NCBI RefSeq assembly: GCF_040744945.1
Contig: NZ_CP160453.1
Span: forward strand, 3,162,001 to 3,226,000
From: Saccharothrix sp. HUAS TT1
GTDB taxonomy: Bacteria > Actinomycetota > Actinomycetes > Mycobacteriales > Pseudonocardiaceae
Length of the DNA stretch: 64,000 nucleotides
Direction: 5' to 3'
Shown: positions 10,200 through 22,698 of the stretch, one piece after another
Layout of the letters: each line of letters opens with the position of its first letter
Numbering within the stretch: the stretch's first letter is position 1
Made by a program: the position numbers and the translations under genes
The notes under the pieces: generated by a model
Databases searched by the model: none
What the model was told of the DNA's origin: nothing
The model's input: the letters and a program-made list of their open reading frames with translations, nothing else

Positions 10200-10425
10200 G
10201 CACGGCCGCCGATCGACGCGCCGTAGCCGGGCGGCGGGCGCGGGCAGCCGGCGCACAGCCGCCGATCGATGCGCAATCGCCGGGCGACGAGGCGTGGGCA
10301 GCCGCGCACGGCCGCCGACAACGCGCAGTCGCCAGGCGACGAGGCGTGGGCAGCTTGCGCACGGCCGCAGGTCAGCAAGCAGCAGCCGGGCGATGGGCGT
10401 GGGCGGCCGGGGGCACGGCCGCAGG
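10200..10425. repeat. Degenerate tandem repeats, about 52 bp, in a convergent intergenic region
   Basis: About four and a half imperfect copies, starting near 10200, 10253, 10306, 10359 and 10412. Each begins with GCACGGCCGC or a variant and ends with GCGTGGGCAGCC or a variant. Copies 2 and 3 are the most alike (both share GGCGACGAGGCGTGGGCAG). Copies 4 and 5 share GCACGGCCGCAGGTCAGC, and the last overlaps the stop of the TAXI gene. The repeats separate two convergent genes and could terminate transcription, or be a dispersed element of this genus. Confidence 0.6.
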
Positions 10426-11358
10426 TCAGCGCTTGGTGGCGCGGAACCAGCGCTCGGCGCCCTTGTGCAGCGGCACCTGGCCCGTGGCGATGCCGGTCCG
10501 CACGTTGATCCGGCTGGCCTCCGGGTGGCCGGCGGCGATCCGCTCCGACTGGGTGAACACGGTGCGCGTCACGACCTCCACCACGTCCGCGTCGAGGGAG
10601 GCCCTGGCCAGCAGCAGGTTCGGCACGGCGAACGTGCGGCACGGGCCCAGGTCGCCGTAGGTCGTGGCCGGGATGGTGGCCGGCACGTACGGGCCCGGGT
10701 AGGCCGTCGCCAGGGCCTCCGCCTCGTCCGGCAGGTCGAGCAGCCGCACCGGGAACGTCGGCAGCGCGTCCGCGATGGCGGGCGTCGGGATGCCGGTCAG
10801 CGCGAGCACCGCGTCCAGCGAACCGGCCACCAGCTGCCGGGCCGCCTCGGCGTGCTCCATCCGGCGGGCCTCGACGGGCACCCCCAGCAGCGACAGCAGC
10901 CTGGTCGCGGTGAACTCGGTCCCGGACTCGGACGGGCCGAACGACACCGGCCGCCCGGCCAGGTCGGCCAACGCGCGCACCGGCGAGTCGACCGGCACCG
11001 CGACCTGCATGAAGCTGTCGTACAGCCGGCCGACCGCGCTGATCCCGCCGGGGTCCTCGGCGCTCAGCAGCGCGCCGTCCACCAGCGGGTCCAATGAAGA
11101 CAGTCCAAGGTGGACCCGGCCCTCGCGCAGCAGCCGCACGTTCTCCACCGACGCGCCGGTCCGCCGCTCCACCACCCGCGTCGCGGGCAGTTCCGCGGCC
11201 AGCGCCGCCGCCAGCGCGCCGCCGATCTCCCGGAACACCGCGCCGTCCGGGCCGGTGGCCAGGACCAGCTCGTCCAGCTCGGGCGTCGGCGTGGGCGCGC
11301 AACCGGGGACGGCCGCGGCCAGCGCGGTCAGCAGCACCGAGCGCCGGGACACCTGCAC
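10426..11358 (-). CDS. TAXI-family TRAP transporter solute-binding lipoprotein
   Basis: 310 residues. N-terminal MQVSRRSVLLTALAAAVPGCAPT is a signal with twin arginines and a lipobox-like AVPGC, so it is likely a lipoprotein. The mature protein shows the TAXI pattern: ELVLATGPDGAVFREIGGALAAAL near the start, RRTGASVENVRLLREGRVHLGLSS, DLAGRPVSFGPSESGTE and MEHAEAARQLVAGSLDAV. No TRAP permease genes are adjacent. In actinobacteria such orphan TAXI proteins often accompany sensor kinases, so it may deliver a ligand to the nearby kinase (inference). It is convergent with the SH3-like gene across the repeat block. Confidence 0.82.
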   Translation of the reverse strand: MQVSRRSVLLTALAAAVPGCAPTPTPELDELVLATGPDGAVFREIGGALAAALAAELPATRVVERRTGASVENVRLLREGRVHLGLSSLDPLVDGALLSAEDPGGISAVGRLYDSFMQVAVPVDSPVRALADLAGRPVSFGPSESGTEFTATRLLSLLGVPVEARRMEHAEAARQLVAGSLDAVLALTGIPTPAIADALPTFPVRLLDLPDEAEALATAYPGPYVPATIPATTYGDLGPCRTFAVPNLLLARASLDADVVEVVTRTVFTQSERIAAGHPEASRINVRTGIATGQVPLHKGAERWFRATKR

Positions 11359-11498
11359 GCCTCGCAGACTAACGCCGCCACCGGGTGACCGAGGTGTTAC
11401 GTCAGAGGGATCTGAAGTTTCCGCCGCCGTCCTTGTCGCGCCGCCGGCCTGTGCTCAGGATCACTGACCAAACCCAATGGTCCCCCCTTGGAGGAGAC

Positions 11499-12869
11499 GT
11501 GGTCAGCGCGCAGGCACGTGAGCGCAAACCGATCTACAAGCACCTCTACTTCTGGGTGCTGGTGTCGATCGTGCTCGGCGTGGTCGTCGGGTACGCCTTC
11601 CCGGCCCAGGCGTCGGGCATGAAGTGGCTGGCCGACTTCTTCATCGCGCTGGTCAAGGTCGTCATCGCGCCGACGATCTTCTGCACCGTGGTGGTCGGCA
11701 TCGCGGGCCTGGGCAACCTGGCCAAGGCGGGCGGCCTGGCGCTGCGGACCATCCTGTACTTCACCGCGATGACGACGGTGGCGCTGGCGATCGGCCTGCT
11801 GGTCGTCAACCTGGTCCAGCCGGGCCACCACGGCGCGTCCATCCCGATCAGCGACGGCGCGGCCGACAAGACGCTGGCCGACGCCAAGACGGCCGAGACG
11901 GGGGTCACCGGGTTCATCCTCGGCCTGGTGCCGAAGTCGTTCCTGGGCGCGTTCACCGACGGCCAGCTGATCCAGGTGCTGGTGGTGGCGATCCTGGTCG
12001 CGGTGGCCGTGGCGGGCATGGGCAAGCGCGGCGAGCGGGTGGTGCAGGCGCTCGACACGGTCGCGAAGGTCATGTTCGGCGTCATCAAGATCGTCATGTA
12101 CGCGGCGCCGATCGGCGCGTTCGGCGGCATCGCCTACACGATCGGCAAGTTCGGCGGCTCGATCCTGGGCAAGCTGGCCTGGCTGATGGGCTCGTTCTAC
12201 GCGACGTGCCTGCTGTTCGTCCTGGTGGTGCTGGGCGGCGTGGGGCTGTACGCCGGGTTCTCGATCTTCAAGTTCCTCCGCTACATCAAGGACGAGCTGC
12301 TGATCGTGCTCGGCACGTCGTCGTCGGAGACGGTGCTGCCGCGGATGCTGGTGAAGCTGGAGGCGGCGGGCGCGGACAAGTCGGTGGTCGGCCTGACCAT
12401 CCCGACGGGCTACTCGTTCAACCTGGACGGCACCTGCATCTACCTGACCATGGGCGCGATCTTCATCGCCCAGGCGACCGGCACGGAGGTGGGGCTGGGC
12501 ACGCAGGTCGGGCTGCTGCTGTTCATGCTGCTGGCCAGCAAGGGCGCGGCGGGGGTGACGGGCGCGGGCCTGGTCACGCTGGCGGCGTCGCTGAGCGCGT
12601 TCGAGGGCAACAGCGCGATCCCGGCGGTCGGCATCGCGCTGATCGTGGGCATCGACCGGTTCATGTCGGAGGCGCGGGCGATCACCAACGTCATCGGCAA
12701 CGGCGTCGGCACCCTGGCGGTGGCCCGCTGGCAGGGCCAGCTGGACCGCGAGCGGCTGCGCGAGGTGCTGGACGACCCCTCGGTGGTCGACGCGGACGCG
12801 CTCCTGGAGCGCCAGCACGCCGACGACGACGTCACGGAGCGTGAACCCGCGGCGTCCGGCACGCGCTGA
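11499..12869 (+). CDS. dctA: Cation:dicarboxylate symporter (DctA type)
   Basis: 456 residues of the DAACS family, importing C4-dicarboxylates with cations. About eight membrane helices, beginning with YFWVLVSIVLGVVVGYAF. Transport-core motifs are present: the serine-rich hairpin GTSSSETVLPRM and PTGYSFNLDGTCIYLTM, with downstream NVIGNGVGTLAVARW. GTG 11499 is chosen because it has a GGAGGA Shine-Dalgarno three bases upstream and begins just before the conserved helix; earlier in-frame starts add a non-conserved extension. Two-component systems commonly regulate DctA, so the nearby kinase and regulator pair and TAXI protein could form a carboxylate-sensing unit (inference). Confidence 0.93.
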   Translation: MVSAQARERKPIYKHLYFWVLVSIVLGVVVGYAFPAQASGMKWLADFFIALVKVVIAPTIFCTVVVGIAGLGNLAKAGGLALRTILYFTAMTTVALAIGLLVVNLVQPGHHGASIPISDGAADKTLADAKTAETGVTGFILGLVPKSFLGAFTDGQLIQVLVVAILVAVAVAGMGKRGERVVQALDTVAKVMFGVIKIVMYAAPIGAFGGIAYTIGKFGGSILGKLAWLMGSFYATCLLFVLVVLGGVGLYAGFSIFKFLRYIKDELLIVLGTSSSETVLPRMLVKLEAAGADKSVVGLTIPTGYSFNLDGTCIYLTMGAIFIAQATGTEVGLGTQVGLLLFMLLASKGAAGVTGAGLVTLAASLSAFEGNSAIPAVGIALIVGIDRFMSEARAITNVIGNGVGTLAVARWQGQLDRERLREVLDDPSVVDADALLERQHADDDVTEREPAASGTR

Positions 12870-12885
12870 TCGCGATCACCTGATC

Positions 12886-12937
12886 GTGAGCCCCCGGGCA
12901 GCCGTCGTCCCAGTCGGGCGACGGCACGGGGGCTCAC
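12886..12937 (+). terminator. Nested hairpin terminator after dctA
   Basis: Outer arms GTGAGCCCCCG (12886-12896) and CGGGGGCTCAC (12927-12937) pair perfectly. Inner arms GCCGTCG (12901-12907) and CGACGGC (12919-12925) stack inside. No U-tract follows, as is common in actinobacteria. Confidence 0.75.
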
Positions 12938-13242
12938 CTGCGAGTTCTCCGCGAGCGCGGTCGCCGGGGCGCGTGTCGGCAAGCTCTCACCGACGCGCGG
13001 GGAGGCCGTCGCTCGGTTATGCTTAACAACGCGTAACAAGCTGGCCGGGGTATCGCACGGGTGGGCAAAATCGTTACGCGTCGGCGACCGAGATCACCCG
13101 AAGGATGGTGTGGTTCGGTTTCGCGACTGTTAAAGTCGCGTCAACACGCGGGCCATCGTCGTCCCGTGCCCAGCACCCGGATTCCAGGACCTGGACACGA
13201 GGACTCGTTCTTTTCCCAAGGACGACGAAGGAGGTCTGCGCA
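12938..13242 (+). promoter_or_regulatory. gltB upstream region with a symmetric promoter-like element
   Basis: The dctA-gltB gap spans 12870-13242. Beyond the dctA hairpin it holds two AT-rich islands: TTATGCTTAACAACGCGTAAC around 13017-13037 (TATGCT could be a -10), and a perfect dyad CGCGACT-GTTAA-AGTCGCG at 13122-13140. The core of the dyad (TTAAAGT) also reads as a -10 box. Either could drive gltBD, and the dyad is a natural operator for nitrogen control. The AAGGAGG Shine-Dalgarno of gltB closes the region. Confidence 0.45.
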
Positions 13243-17773
<4,531 letters not shown>

Positions 17774-17781
<8 letters not shown>

Positions 17782-19279
17782 CCCGTACGGTTTCCTCAAG
17801 CACTCCCGCTCCGAGCCGAAGAAGCGCCCCGCCGCCGACCGGCTCGGCGACTGGAGCGAGGTCTACCAGGACCTGCCCGCCGAGCAGCGCGACGCCGAGG
17901 TGCGCACGCAGGCGACGCGGTGCATGGACTGCGGCATCCCGTTCTGCCACTCGGGGTCGGCGGGCTGCCCGCTGGGCAACCTGATCCCGGAGTGGAACGA
18001 CCTGGTGCGCCGGGGCGACTGGGAGTCCGCGTCGGAGCGGCTGCACGCGACGAACAACTTCCCCGAGTTCACCGGCAGGCTGTGCCCCGCGCCGTGCGAG
18101 GCGGCGTGCGTGCTGGCGATCAGCCACGACGCCGGCGGCGCGGTCGCCATCAAGCGGGTCGAGCAGGCCATCGCCGACGTGTCCTGGGACCAGGGGCTCG
18201 TGCGGCCCACGCAGTCGCACGTGTCGTCGGGCAAGAAGGTCGCGGTCGTGGGCTCGGGACCGGCCGGGCTCGCGGCGGCGCAGCAGCTCACCCGCGCCGG
18301 GCACGAGGTCACCGTGTACGAGCGCGACGACCGGCTCGGCGGGCTGCTCCGCTACGGCATCCCCGAGTTCAAGATGGAGAAGAAGGTCCTGGACCGGCGG
18401 CTCGCGCAGCTCCGCAAGGAGGGCACGAAGTTCGTCACCGGCTGCGAGGTCGGCGTGGACCTGAGCGTCGAGGAGCTGCGGTCGGAGCACGACGCCGTGG
18501 TGCTCGCGGTGGGCGCGCTGCGCGGCCGTGACGACACGACCACCCCCGGCCGCTCGCTGCGGGGCATCCACCTGGCGATGGAGCACCTGGTGCCCGCGAA
18601 CCGGGCCTGCGAGGGCGACGGGCCGACCGCCGTCGACGCGGCCGGCAAGCACGTCGTCGTCATCGGCGGCGGCGACACCGGCGCGGACTGCTACGGGACG
18701 GCGTCCCGGCAGGGCGCGGCCTCGGTGCTGCAGCTGGACCAGTACCCGATGCCGCCGTCCACCCGGGACGGCGAGCGCTCGCCGTGGCCGGTGTGGCCGT
18801 GGATCCTGCGCACGTACCCCGCGCACGAGGAGGCGGGGGAGCGGAGGTTCGCGGTCGCGGTGGAGGAGTTCGTCGGCGACGAGGACGGCCACGTGCGGCA
18901 GATCCGGCTGCGCAAGGTGCGGGTGGAGAAGGACGCCTCCGGTCGGCGGCAGGTCGTGCCGACGTCCGAGGAGGTCGAGGTGCTGCCGGCGGACCTGGTG
19001 CTGCTGGCCATCGGCTTCGAGGGCGTCGAGCACCTGCCGCTGCTGGACGGGCTCGGCATCCGGCTCACCTCGCGCGGCACCATCTCGTGCGGCTCGGACT
19101 GGCAGACCCAGTCGCCCGGCGTGTTCGTGTGCGGTGACGCGCACCGGGGCGCGTCCCTGGTCGTGTGGGCGATCGCGGAGGGCCGCTCGGTGGCCAACGC
19201 GGTGGACCGGTACCTGACCGGCTCGTCCGACCTGCCGTCCCCGGTGATCCCCAACATGCTTCCGCTCGCCGTGGTGTAG
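17774..19279 (+). CDS. gltD: Glutamate synthase small subunit
   Basis: NADPH-dependent electron-donor subunit of glutamate synthase, passing electrons through FAD and 4Fe-4S centres to GltB. 501 residues. Cysteine clusters lie near the N-terminus ([21 protein letters not shown] and [13 protein letters not shown], residues ~50-115). Then come the FAD motif [16 protein letters not shown], the NADPH motif [12 protein letters not shown], and the C-terminal FAD-binding [22 protein letters not shown] 17774 overlaps gltB and has a GGAGG Shine-Dalgarno, so the two subunits are translationally coupled. The pair is the left flank of the biosynthetic cluster. Confidence 0.96.
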
Positions 19280-19309
19280 TTCGGCTGCGCGAACCGCAGC
19301 CGGGTGCCC

Positions 19310-19345
19310 GGCCGCTCCGACAACGGCGTCGGAGCGGCCTTTCGC
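19310..19345 (+). terminator. Rho-independent-like terminator after gltBD
   Basis: Perfect 12-bp stem: GGCCGCTCCGAC (19310-19321), loop AACGGC, then GTCGGAGCGGCC (19328-19339). TTTCGCG follows, a short T run. It separates the housekeeping gltBD unit from the amine oxidase that opens the biosynthetic region. Confidence 0.85.
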
Positions 19346-19501
19346 GTTTCGCGGGACCCGCGCCGGCGCTTCGCCCGGTTATCCGGCGGTTGCCGCGCCG
19401 TGCCCCCTCCCCGATAGACAGGCGACGCAGTCCACGAACAGCGTTTCCGTTGCGGGAGAAGGACTCTCGACGATGTCATTCGAGCCAGGGGGCGACAGGC
19501 G

Positions 19502-20917
19502 ATGACCAGCGGTGGGCAGGAGCGGTTGATCGGGCGACGCGCGGTGCTCAGGGGAGCGGGCGGCGCGGCGCTGGCGGGGGCGGTGGGGATCGCGGGCGCG
19601 CCGGGAGCCCGCGCGGGCGGCGGCCGGTCGGCCGACGTGATCGTCGTCGGGGCGGGCTTCGCGGGCGTCACCGCGGCCCGCGAGCTGCGGTCCGCGGGCC
19701 TGCGGCCGGTGCTGCTGGAGGCTCGCGACCGGATCGGCGGTCGCACCCGCACCGCCGATTACGAGGGGCAGGTGATCGAGTACGGCGGCCAGTGGGTCAG
19801 CGACGCGCACACCAACGTCATGGCCGAGCTGCGGCGCTACGGGATCGGGACGAGGTCCGGCGGGCCCACGCCGCTGCGCGCGTTCTTCCCGGCCGCGGCG
19901 GGTGGGCAGCGGGAAGTCGACTTCGCCGAGGCGAACGACCGGCTGAACTCGTTGCTGGCCCGGTTGTTCGAGGGGTCGCGGGACTACTTCCCGCGCCCCC
20001 GCGACCCGCTGTTCGCGGCGGATGTCCTGGCCCGCCACGACCCGCTCTCGCTGCGGGACCGGCTGGACCGGTTGGCCCTGCCCGAGGAGGACGGGCTGTG
20101 GCTCGGCGGCGTGACGAGCGTGTTCTCCGGCGGGTCGAGCGCGCTCGGCGGGCTCACCGCGCTGGCGCAGTCGTGGGCGGGCGGCGGGCACACCGGGCAG
20201 GGCTGGAACGAGCTCAACGAGCACCTGGTCCAAGGCGGCACCGGCGCGCTGCTGACCGCGGTGCTCGCCGACGCGCGGGCGGACCTGCGGCTGAACTCGC
20301 CGGTCGCCGCGGTGGCCGAGGAGCCCGGACGCGTGGTGGTCACCACGTGGGCCGGCGCGCGCTACACCGCGCCGGCCGTGGTGGTGGCGGTGCCGGTGAA
20401 CGTGTGGCGGACGATCTCGTTCTCGCCGGGGCTGCCCGCGGTGCACGCGCAGGCCACCCGGCAGGGCGTCGGGGTGCCGAACGTGACCAAGCTGCTGCTC
20501 CGACTGCGCGGCGACCACCGCCTGCCGTTCGCCCTGGGCCCGGAGGGCTCGCCGATGTCGCAGGTCGTGCCGCAGGCGGAACTGCCCGACGGCGACCAGC
20601 TGGTGGTCGCCTTCAGCGTCGACCCCGCCCTCGACCCGACCAACCTGCCGGACGTGCAGGCGAAGCTGCGCACGATCCTGCCGGGCGCGACGGTCCGGGA
20701 CTGCCGGGCCTGGTCGTGGGGGCGGGACCGGTGGGCGATGGGCGGCTGGGCGATGCGCCGGCCGGGCCAGCTGCTCCGGCAGGTGCCCGCGATCCACCGG
20801 CCGCACGGCCGGGTCGTGTTCGCCTCGGGCGACGTGCCCGCCGCGTGGCACGGCTACATCGAGGGCGCGATCGAGGCGGGCGTGCTCGGCGCGCGGCAGG
20901 CGCTGGCCCTCGTCTGA
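19502..20917 (+). CDS. Tat-targeted FAD-dependent amine oxidase (copy 1)
   Basis: 471 residues. The N-terminus has a twin-arginine signal (GRRAVLRGAGGAALAGAVG, residues ~11-30), so the folded flavoprotein is probably exported. An FAD Rossmann motif (VIVVGAGFAGVTAARELRSAG) and the amine-oxidase GG-doublet EARDRIGGRTRT follow. C-terminal FAD contacts are in RVVFASGDVPAAWHGYIEGAIEAG. Similar along its whole length to the protein at 29670. Probable role: oxidation of a C-N or ring bond of the alkaloid; the substrate is not determinable. An 11-codon frame at 19473 (MSFEPGGDRR) ends in an ATGA overlap-like junction at its start. Confidence 0.85.
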   Translation: MTSGGQERLIGRRAVLRGAGGAALAGAVGIAGAPGARAGGGRSADVIVVGAGFAGVTAARELRSAGLRPVLLEARDRIGGRTRTADYEGQVIEYGGQWVSDAHTNVMAELRRYGIGTRSGGPTPLRAFFPAAAGGQREVDFAEANDRLNSLLARLFEGSRDYFPRPRDPLFAADVLARHDPLSLRDRLDRLALPEEDGLWLGGVTSVFSGGSSALGGLTALAQSWAGGGHTGQGWNELNEHLVQGGTGALLTAVLADARADLRLNSPVAAVAEEPGRVVVTTWAGARYTAPAVVVAVPVNVWRTISFSPGLPAVHAQATRQGVGVPNVTKLLLRLRGDHRLPFALGPEGSPMSQVVPQAELPDGDQLVVAFSVDPALDPTNLPDVQAKLRTILPGATVRDCRAWSWGRDRWAMGGWAMRRPGQLLRQVPAIHRPHGRVVFASGDVPAAWHGYIEGAIEAGVLGARQALALV

Positions 20918-20928
20918 CCGGTGTCGAG

Positions 20929-20957
20929 GCGCGGGCCCCGGCTCCCGGGGCCCGCGC
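20929..20957. terminator. Bidirectional hairpin between convergent genes
   Basis: Perfect 13-bp stem GCGCGGGCCCCGG (20929-20941), loop CTC, CCGGGGCCCGCGC (20945-20957). It lies between the convergent amine oxidase and sigma factor genes, so it can serve both strands. Confidence 0.75.
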
Positions 20958-20969
20958 CGCCGGCGTCCG

Positions 20970-21935
20970 TCACCGGACGGCGGCCTCCGCGCCGGGGTGG
21001 GTTTTCGGCAACCCGAACGTGGTGAACAGGGCCGGGTCCTCGACGACGTCGATCCGCTCGATGCCGGACGCGGTCTCGGTCAGCACCTCGATGGAGTAGG
21101 CGCGGTGCACGCCGTCCGGACCCGGTCGGTACACCGCGAAGCCGTGCCGCTCGTGCACGGTGATCGGGATCATCCGGCAGTCGCCGAGCGCGGGGCAGTG
21201 CGCGAGGTACCGGCCGATGGCCTCGCGGCCCGTCAGGGGTTCCGCGGCGGTCGACACCGAGCACACGACGTCCGAGGTCAGCAGGTTGACCAGGGCGGTG
21301 ATGTCGCCGTCCTCGAACGCCGCGGCGTACCGGTCGAGCAGGTGGCGCCGCTCCGGTTCGACGGTGGCCGCGGTGGGCGCGGCCTGGGCGAGCTGCGCGC
21401 GGGCCCGGCGCAGCATGCTGTGCACGGCCGCGCCGGAGGTGCCGAGCACCGCGGCGACCTCGTTGGCCCGCCAGCCGAGCACGTCCCGCAGGATCAGCAC
21501 GGCCCGCTGCTGCGGCGCCAGGTGCTGCCAGGCCACGGCCAGGGCCAGGCGCATGTTCTCCCGGGACGAGACGATCGCGGCCGGGTCGGCGTCCGGCTCG
21601 ACGGCGGGCGTGCCGTCGGCGTCGTGCCGGTCGTCGGCGGGCAGCCCGGACGGCAGCGGGTTGCGGCTCCGGCTCTCCAGCGCGGTCAGGCAGACATTGG
21701 TGGCGATCCGGTAGAGCCAGCTGCGCAACGACGAACGCCCCTCGAAGTCCTGGTACGACCGCCACGCGCGCAGCATCGTCTCCTGCACCTGGTCCTCGGC
21801 GTCGTGCACCGACCCGAGCATGCGGTGGCAGTGCGCGAGCAGTTCGTGGCGGTACGGGTCGGTCAGCCGGGCGAAGTCCTCGCCACCGGGTCTGCCCCCG
21901 GCGCCCGGGTGCGCGCTCAGCTCGGTCGACGTCAT
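20970..21935 (-). CDS. ECF RNA polymerase sigma factor with C-terminal SnoaL-like domain
   Basis: 321 residues. Sigma region 2 (FARLTDPYRHELLAHCHRML, GSVHDAEDQVQETMLRAW, SLRSWLYRIATNVCL) is at ~20-100. Region 4 (LPQ-like LAPQQRAVLILRDVLGWRANEVAAVLGTSGAAVHSMLRRARAQL) is at ~145-190. A SnoaL/NTF2-like domain (~200-315, with LLDRYAAAFEDGDITALVNLL) follows. This is the SigJ/TIGR02960-like ECF layout, where the extra domain replaces an anti-sigma factor. ATG 21935 has a GAGGGGGG Shine-Dalgarno. An in-frame GTG at 21971 would be leaderless from the dyad at 21976-22043 and would add a TTA codon. It probably controls cluster promoters including its own (inference). Confidence 0.88.
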   Translation of the reverse strand: MTSTELSAHPGAGGRPGGEDFARLTDPYRHELLAHCHRMLGSVHDAEDQVQETMLRAWRSYQDFEGRSSLRSWLYRIATNVCLTALESRSRNPLPSGLPADDRHDADGTPAVEPDADPAAIVSSRENMRLALAVAWQHLAPQQRAVLILRDVLGWRANEVAAVLGTSGAAVHSMLRRARAQLAQAAPTAATVEPERRHLLDRYAAAFEDGDITALVNLLTSDVVCSVSTAAEPLTGREAIGRYLAHCPALGDCRMIPITVHERHGFAVYRPGPDGVHRAYSIEVLTETASGIERIDVVEDPALFTTFGLPKTHPGAEAAVR

Positions 21936-21975
21936 GTCGCTCCCCCCTCGGGACATGCATAACTCTGCCACGTCT

Positions 21976-22043
21976 GTAGACCGGGCTCCCACCCGAAATT
22001 CGTCGCGGATCGGCGGCGAATTTCCCCTCGCCCGCCGGTCTTC
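21976..22043. promoter_or_regulatory. Long dyad element A: twin divergent promoter-like half-sites
   Basis: Outer arms GTAGACCGG (21976-21984) and CCGGTCTTC (22035-22043) match at 8/9. Inner arms GAAATTCGTCG (21995-22005) and CGGCGAATTTC (22014-22024) match at 10/11. Both pairs share the centre 22009.5, with 10 bp between inner and outer arm on each side. Read outward, each half is CGACGAATTTC, ten bases, CCGGTCTAC, like a -35/-10 pair. The left half points at the sigma gene (GTG 21971, ATG 21935). The right half points at GTG 22050. Element B at 32695-32768 has the same design. Confidence 0.7.
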
Positions 22044-22049
22044 TCCAAC

Positions 22050-22511
22050 GTGACCGAGCCGAAGGCAGCCGGAACCCCGACGGGGGGCGGCGGAACCCAC
22101 CCCCGGGACCCGTCCCGGTGGACCGCGCCCACCCTGCTCCCGGTGGCCTGCGCGGTGCTCGTCCTCGACCTGCCGACCCTGGTCCGGGGTCTCGGCGGTG
22201 GCGGACGTCTCACCGGTCACCCGGCCCCGCTGGGTAGTGTGGGTGGCGACCGCGTCCCCGCCGCGCTGCGGTGGGTGGCCGGTGTCCCGCGCCTGACCCG
22301 CCGAGCGGTCGGGCGGCTGCTGACCGGTCCCGCCCGGCCCCGACCACTCCGCGACCGCCTCGGTTCCCTGGAGCGCACGGCTCCGCGAATCGCGGTGCGC
22401 GGGTCGCTCCCGGTTCGGGGGTCCGCAGCCGGATCGGCGCGATTGGCCGTCGGTTCGGCGCCGAGTTCGGTCTTGATCGGGTCTCGTGCCGGGGCGGTGG
22501 GACCGGACTGA
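22050..22511 (+). CDS. Questionable small ORF downstream of dyad A
   Basis: A 153-residue frame starting at GTG 22050, which lies six bases after the promoter-like CCGGTCTTC. This spacing matches the exporter GTG after its half-site. Third-position G/C is high for about the first 90 codons, then weakens. One hydrophobic stretch (LLPVACAVLVLDLPTLV) could be a membrane anchor. The product is otherwise low-complexity and I recognise no family. It may be a short membrane protein with a longer accidental tail, or non-coding. Confidence 0.25.
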   Translation: MTEPKAAGTPTGGGGTHPRDPSRWTAPTLLPVACAVLVLDLPTLVRGLGGGGRLTGHPAPLGSVGGDRVPAALRWVAGVPRLTRRAVGRLLTGPARPRPLRDRLGSLERTAPRIAVRGSLPVRGSAAGSARLAVGSAPSSVLIGSRAGAVGPD

Positions 22512-22698
22512 CAATGACCGGCTAAATGCTAAAGCGCGATCGCCCTCGGTTCGCAATTCGCTGACCTGGTGCGTTACCCCGGATGGGCGATGAGCGGACT
22601 TCTGCTTAACTGGTAGTGTCGATGGGGGTTGGTTAACGTGTGGCGGGGGAGATGGCCCGCGCGTTCTTGAGCATTCGTGCATTCACTGGGGGGTCACA
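22512..22698 (+). promoter_or_regulatory. AT-richer upstream region of the SARP gene
   Basis: This stretch and the first ~350 bp of the SARP gene are clearly lower in GC than their surroundings. TAGTGT (22613-22618, in CTTAACTGGTAGTGTCGATG) is the best -10 candidate. GGTTGGTTAACG follows at about 22628. GGGGGGT at 22688-22694 is the Shine-Dalgarno of the SARP gene. No clear SARP-type heptamer repeats are seen. Confidence 0.35.

Noticed and set aside
10200..10428. CRISPR array in the repeat block
   Set aside because: Units are adjacent and degenerate with no unique spacers, and no cas genes are present.
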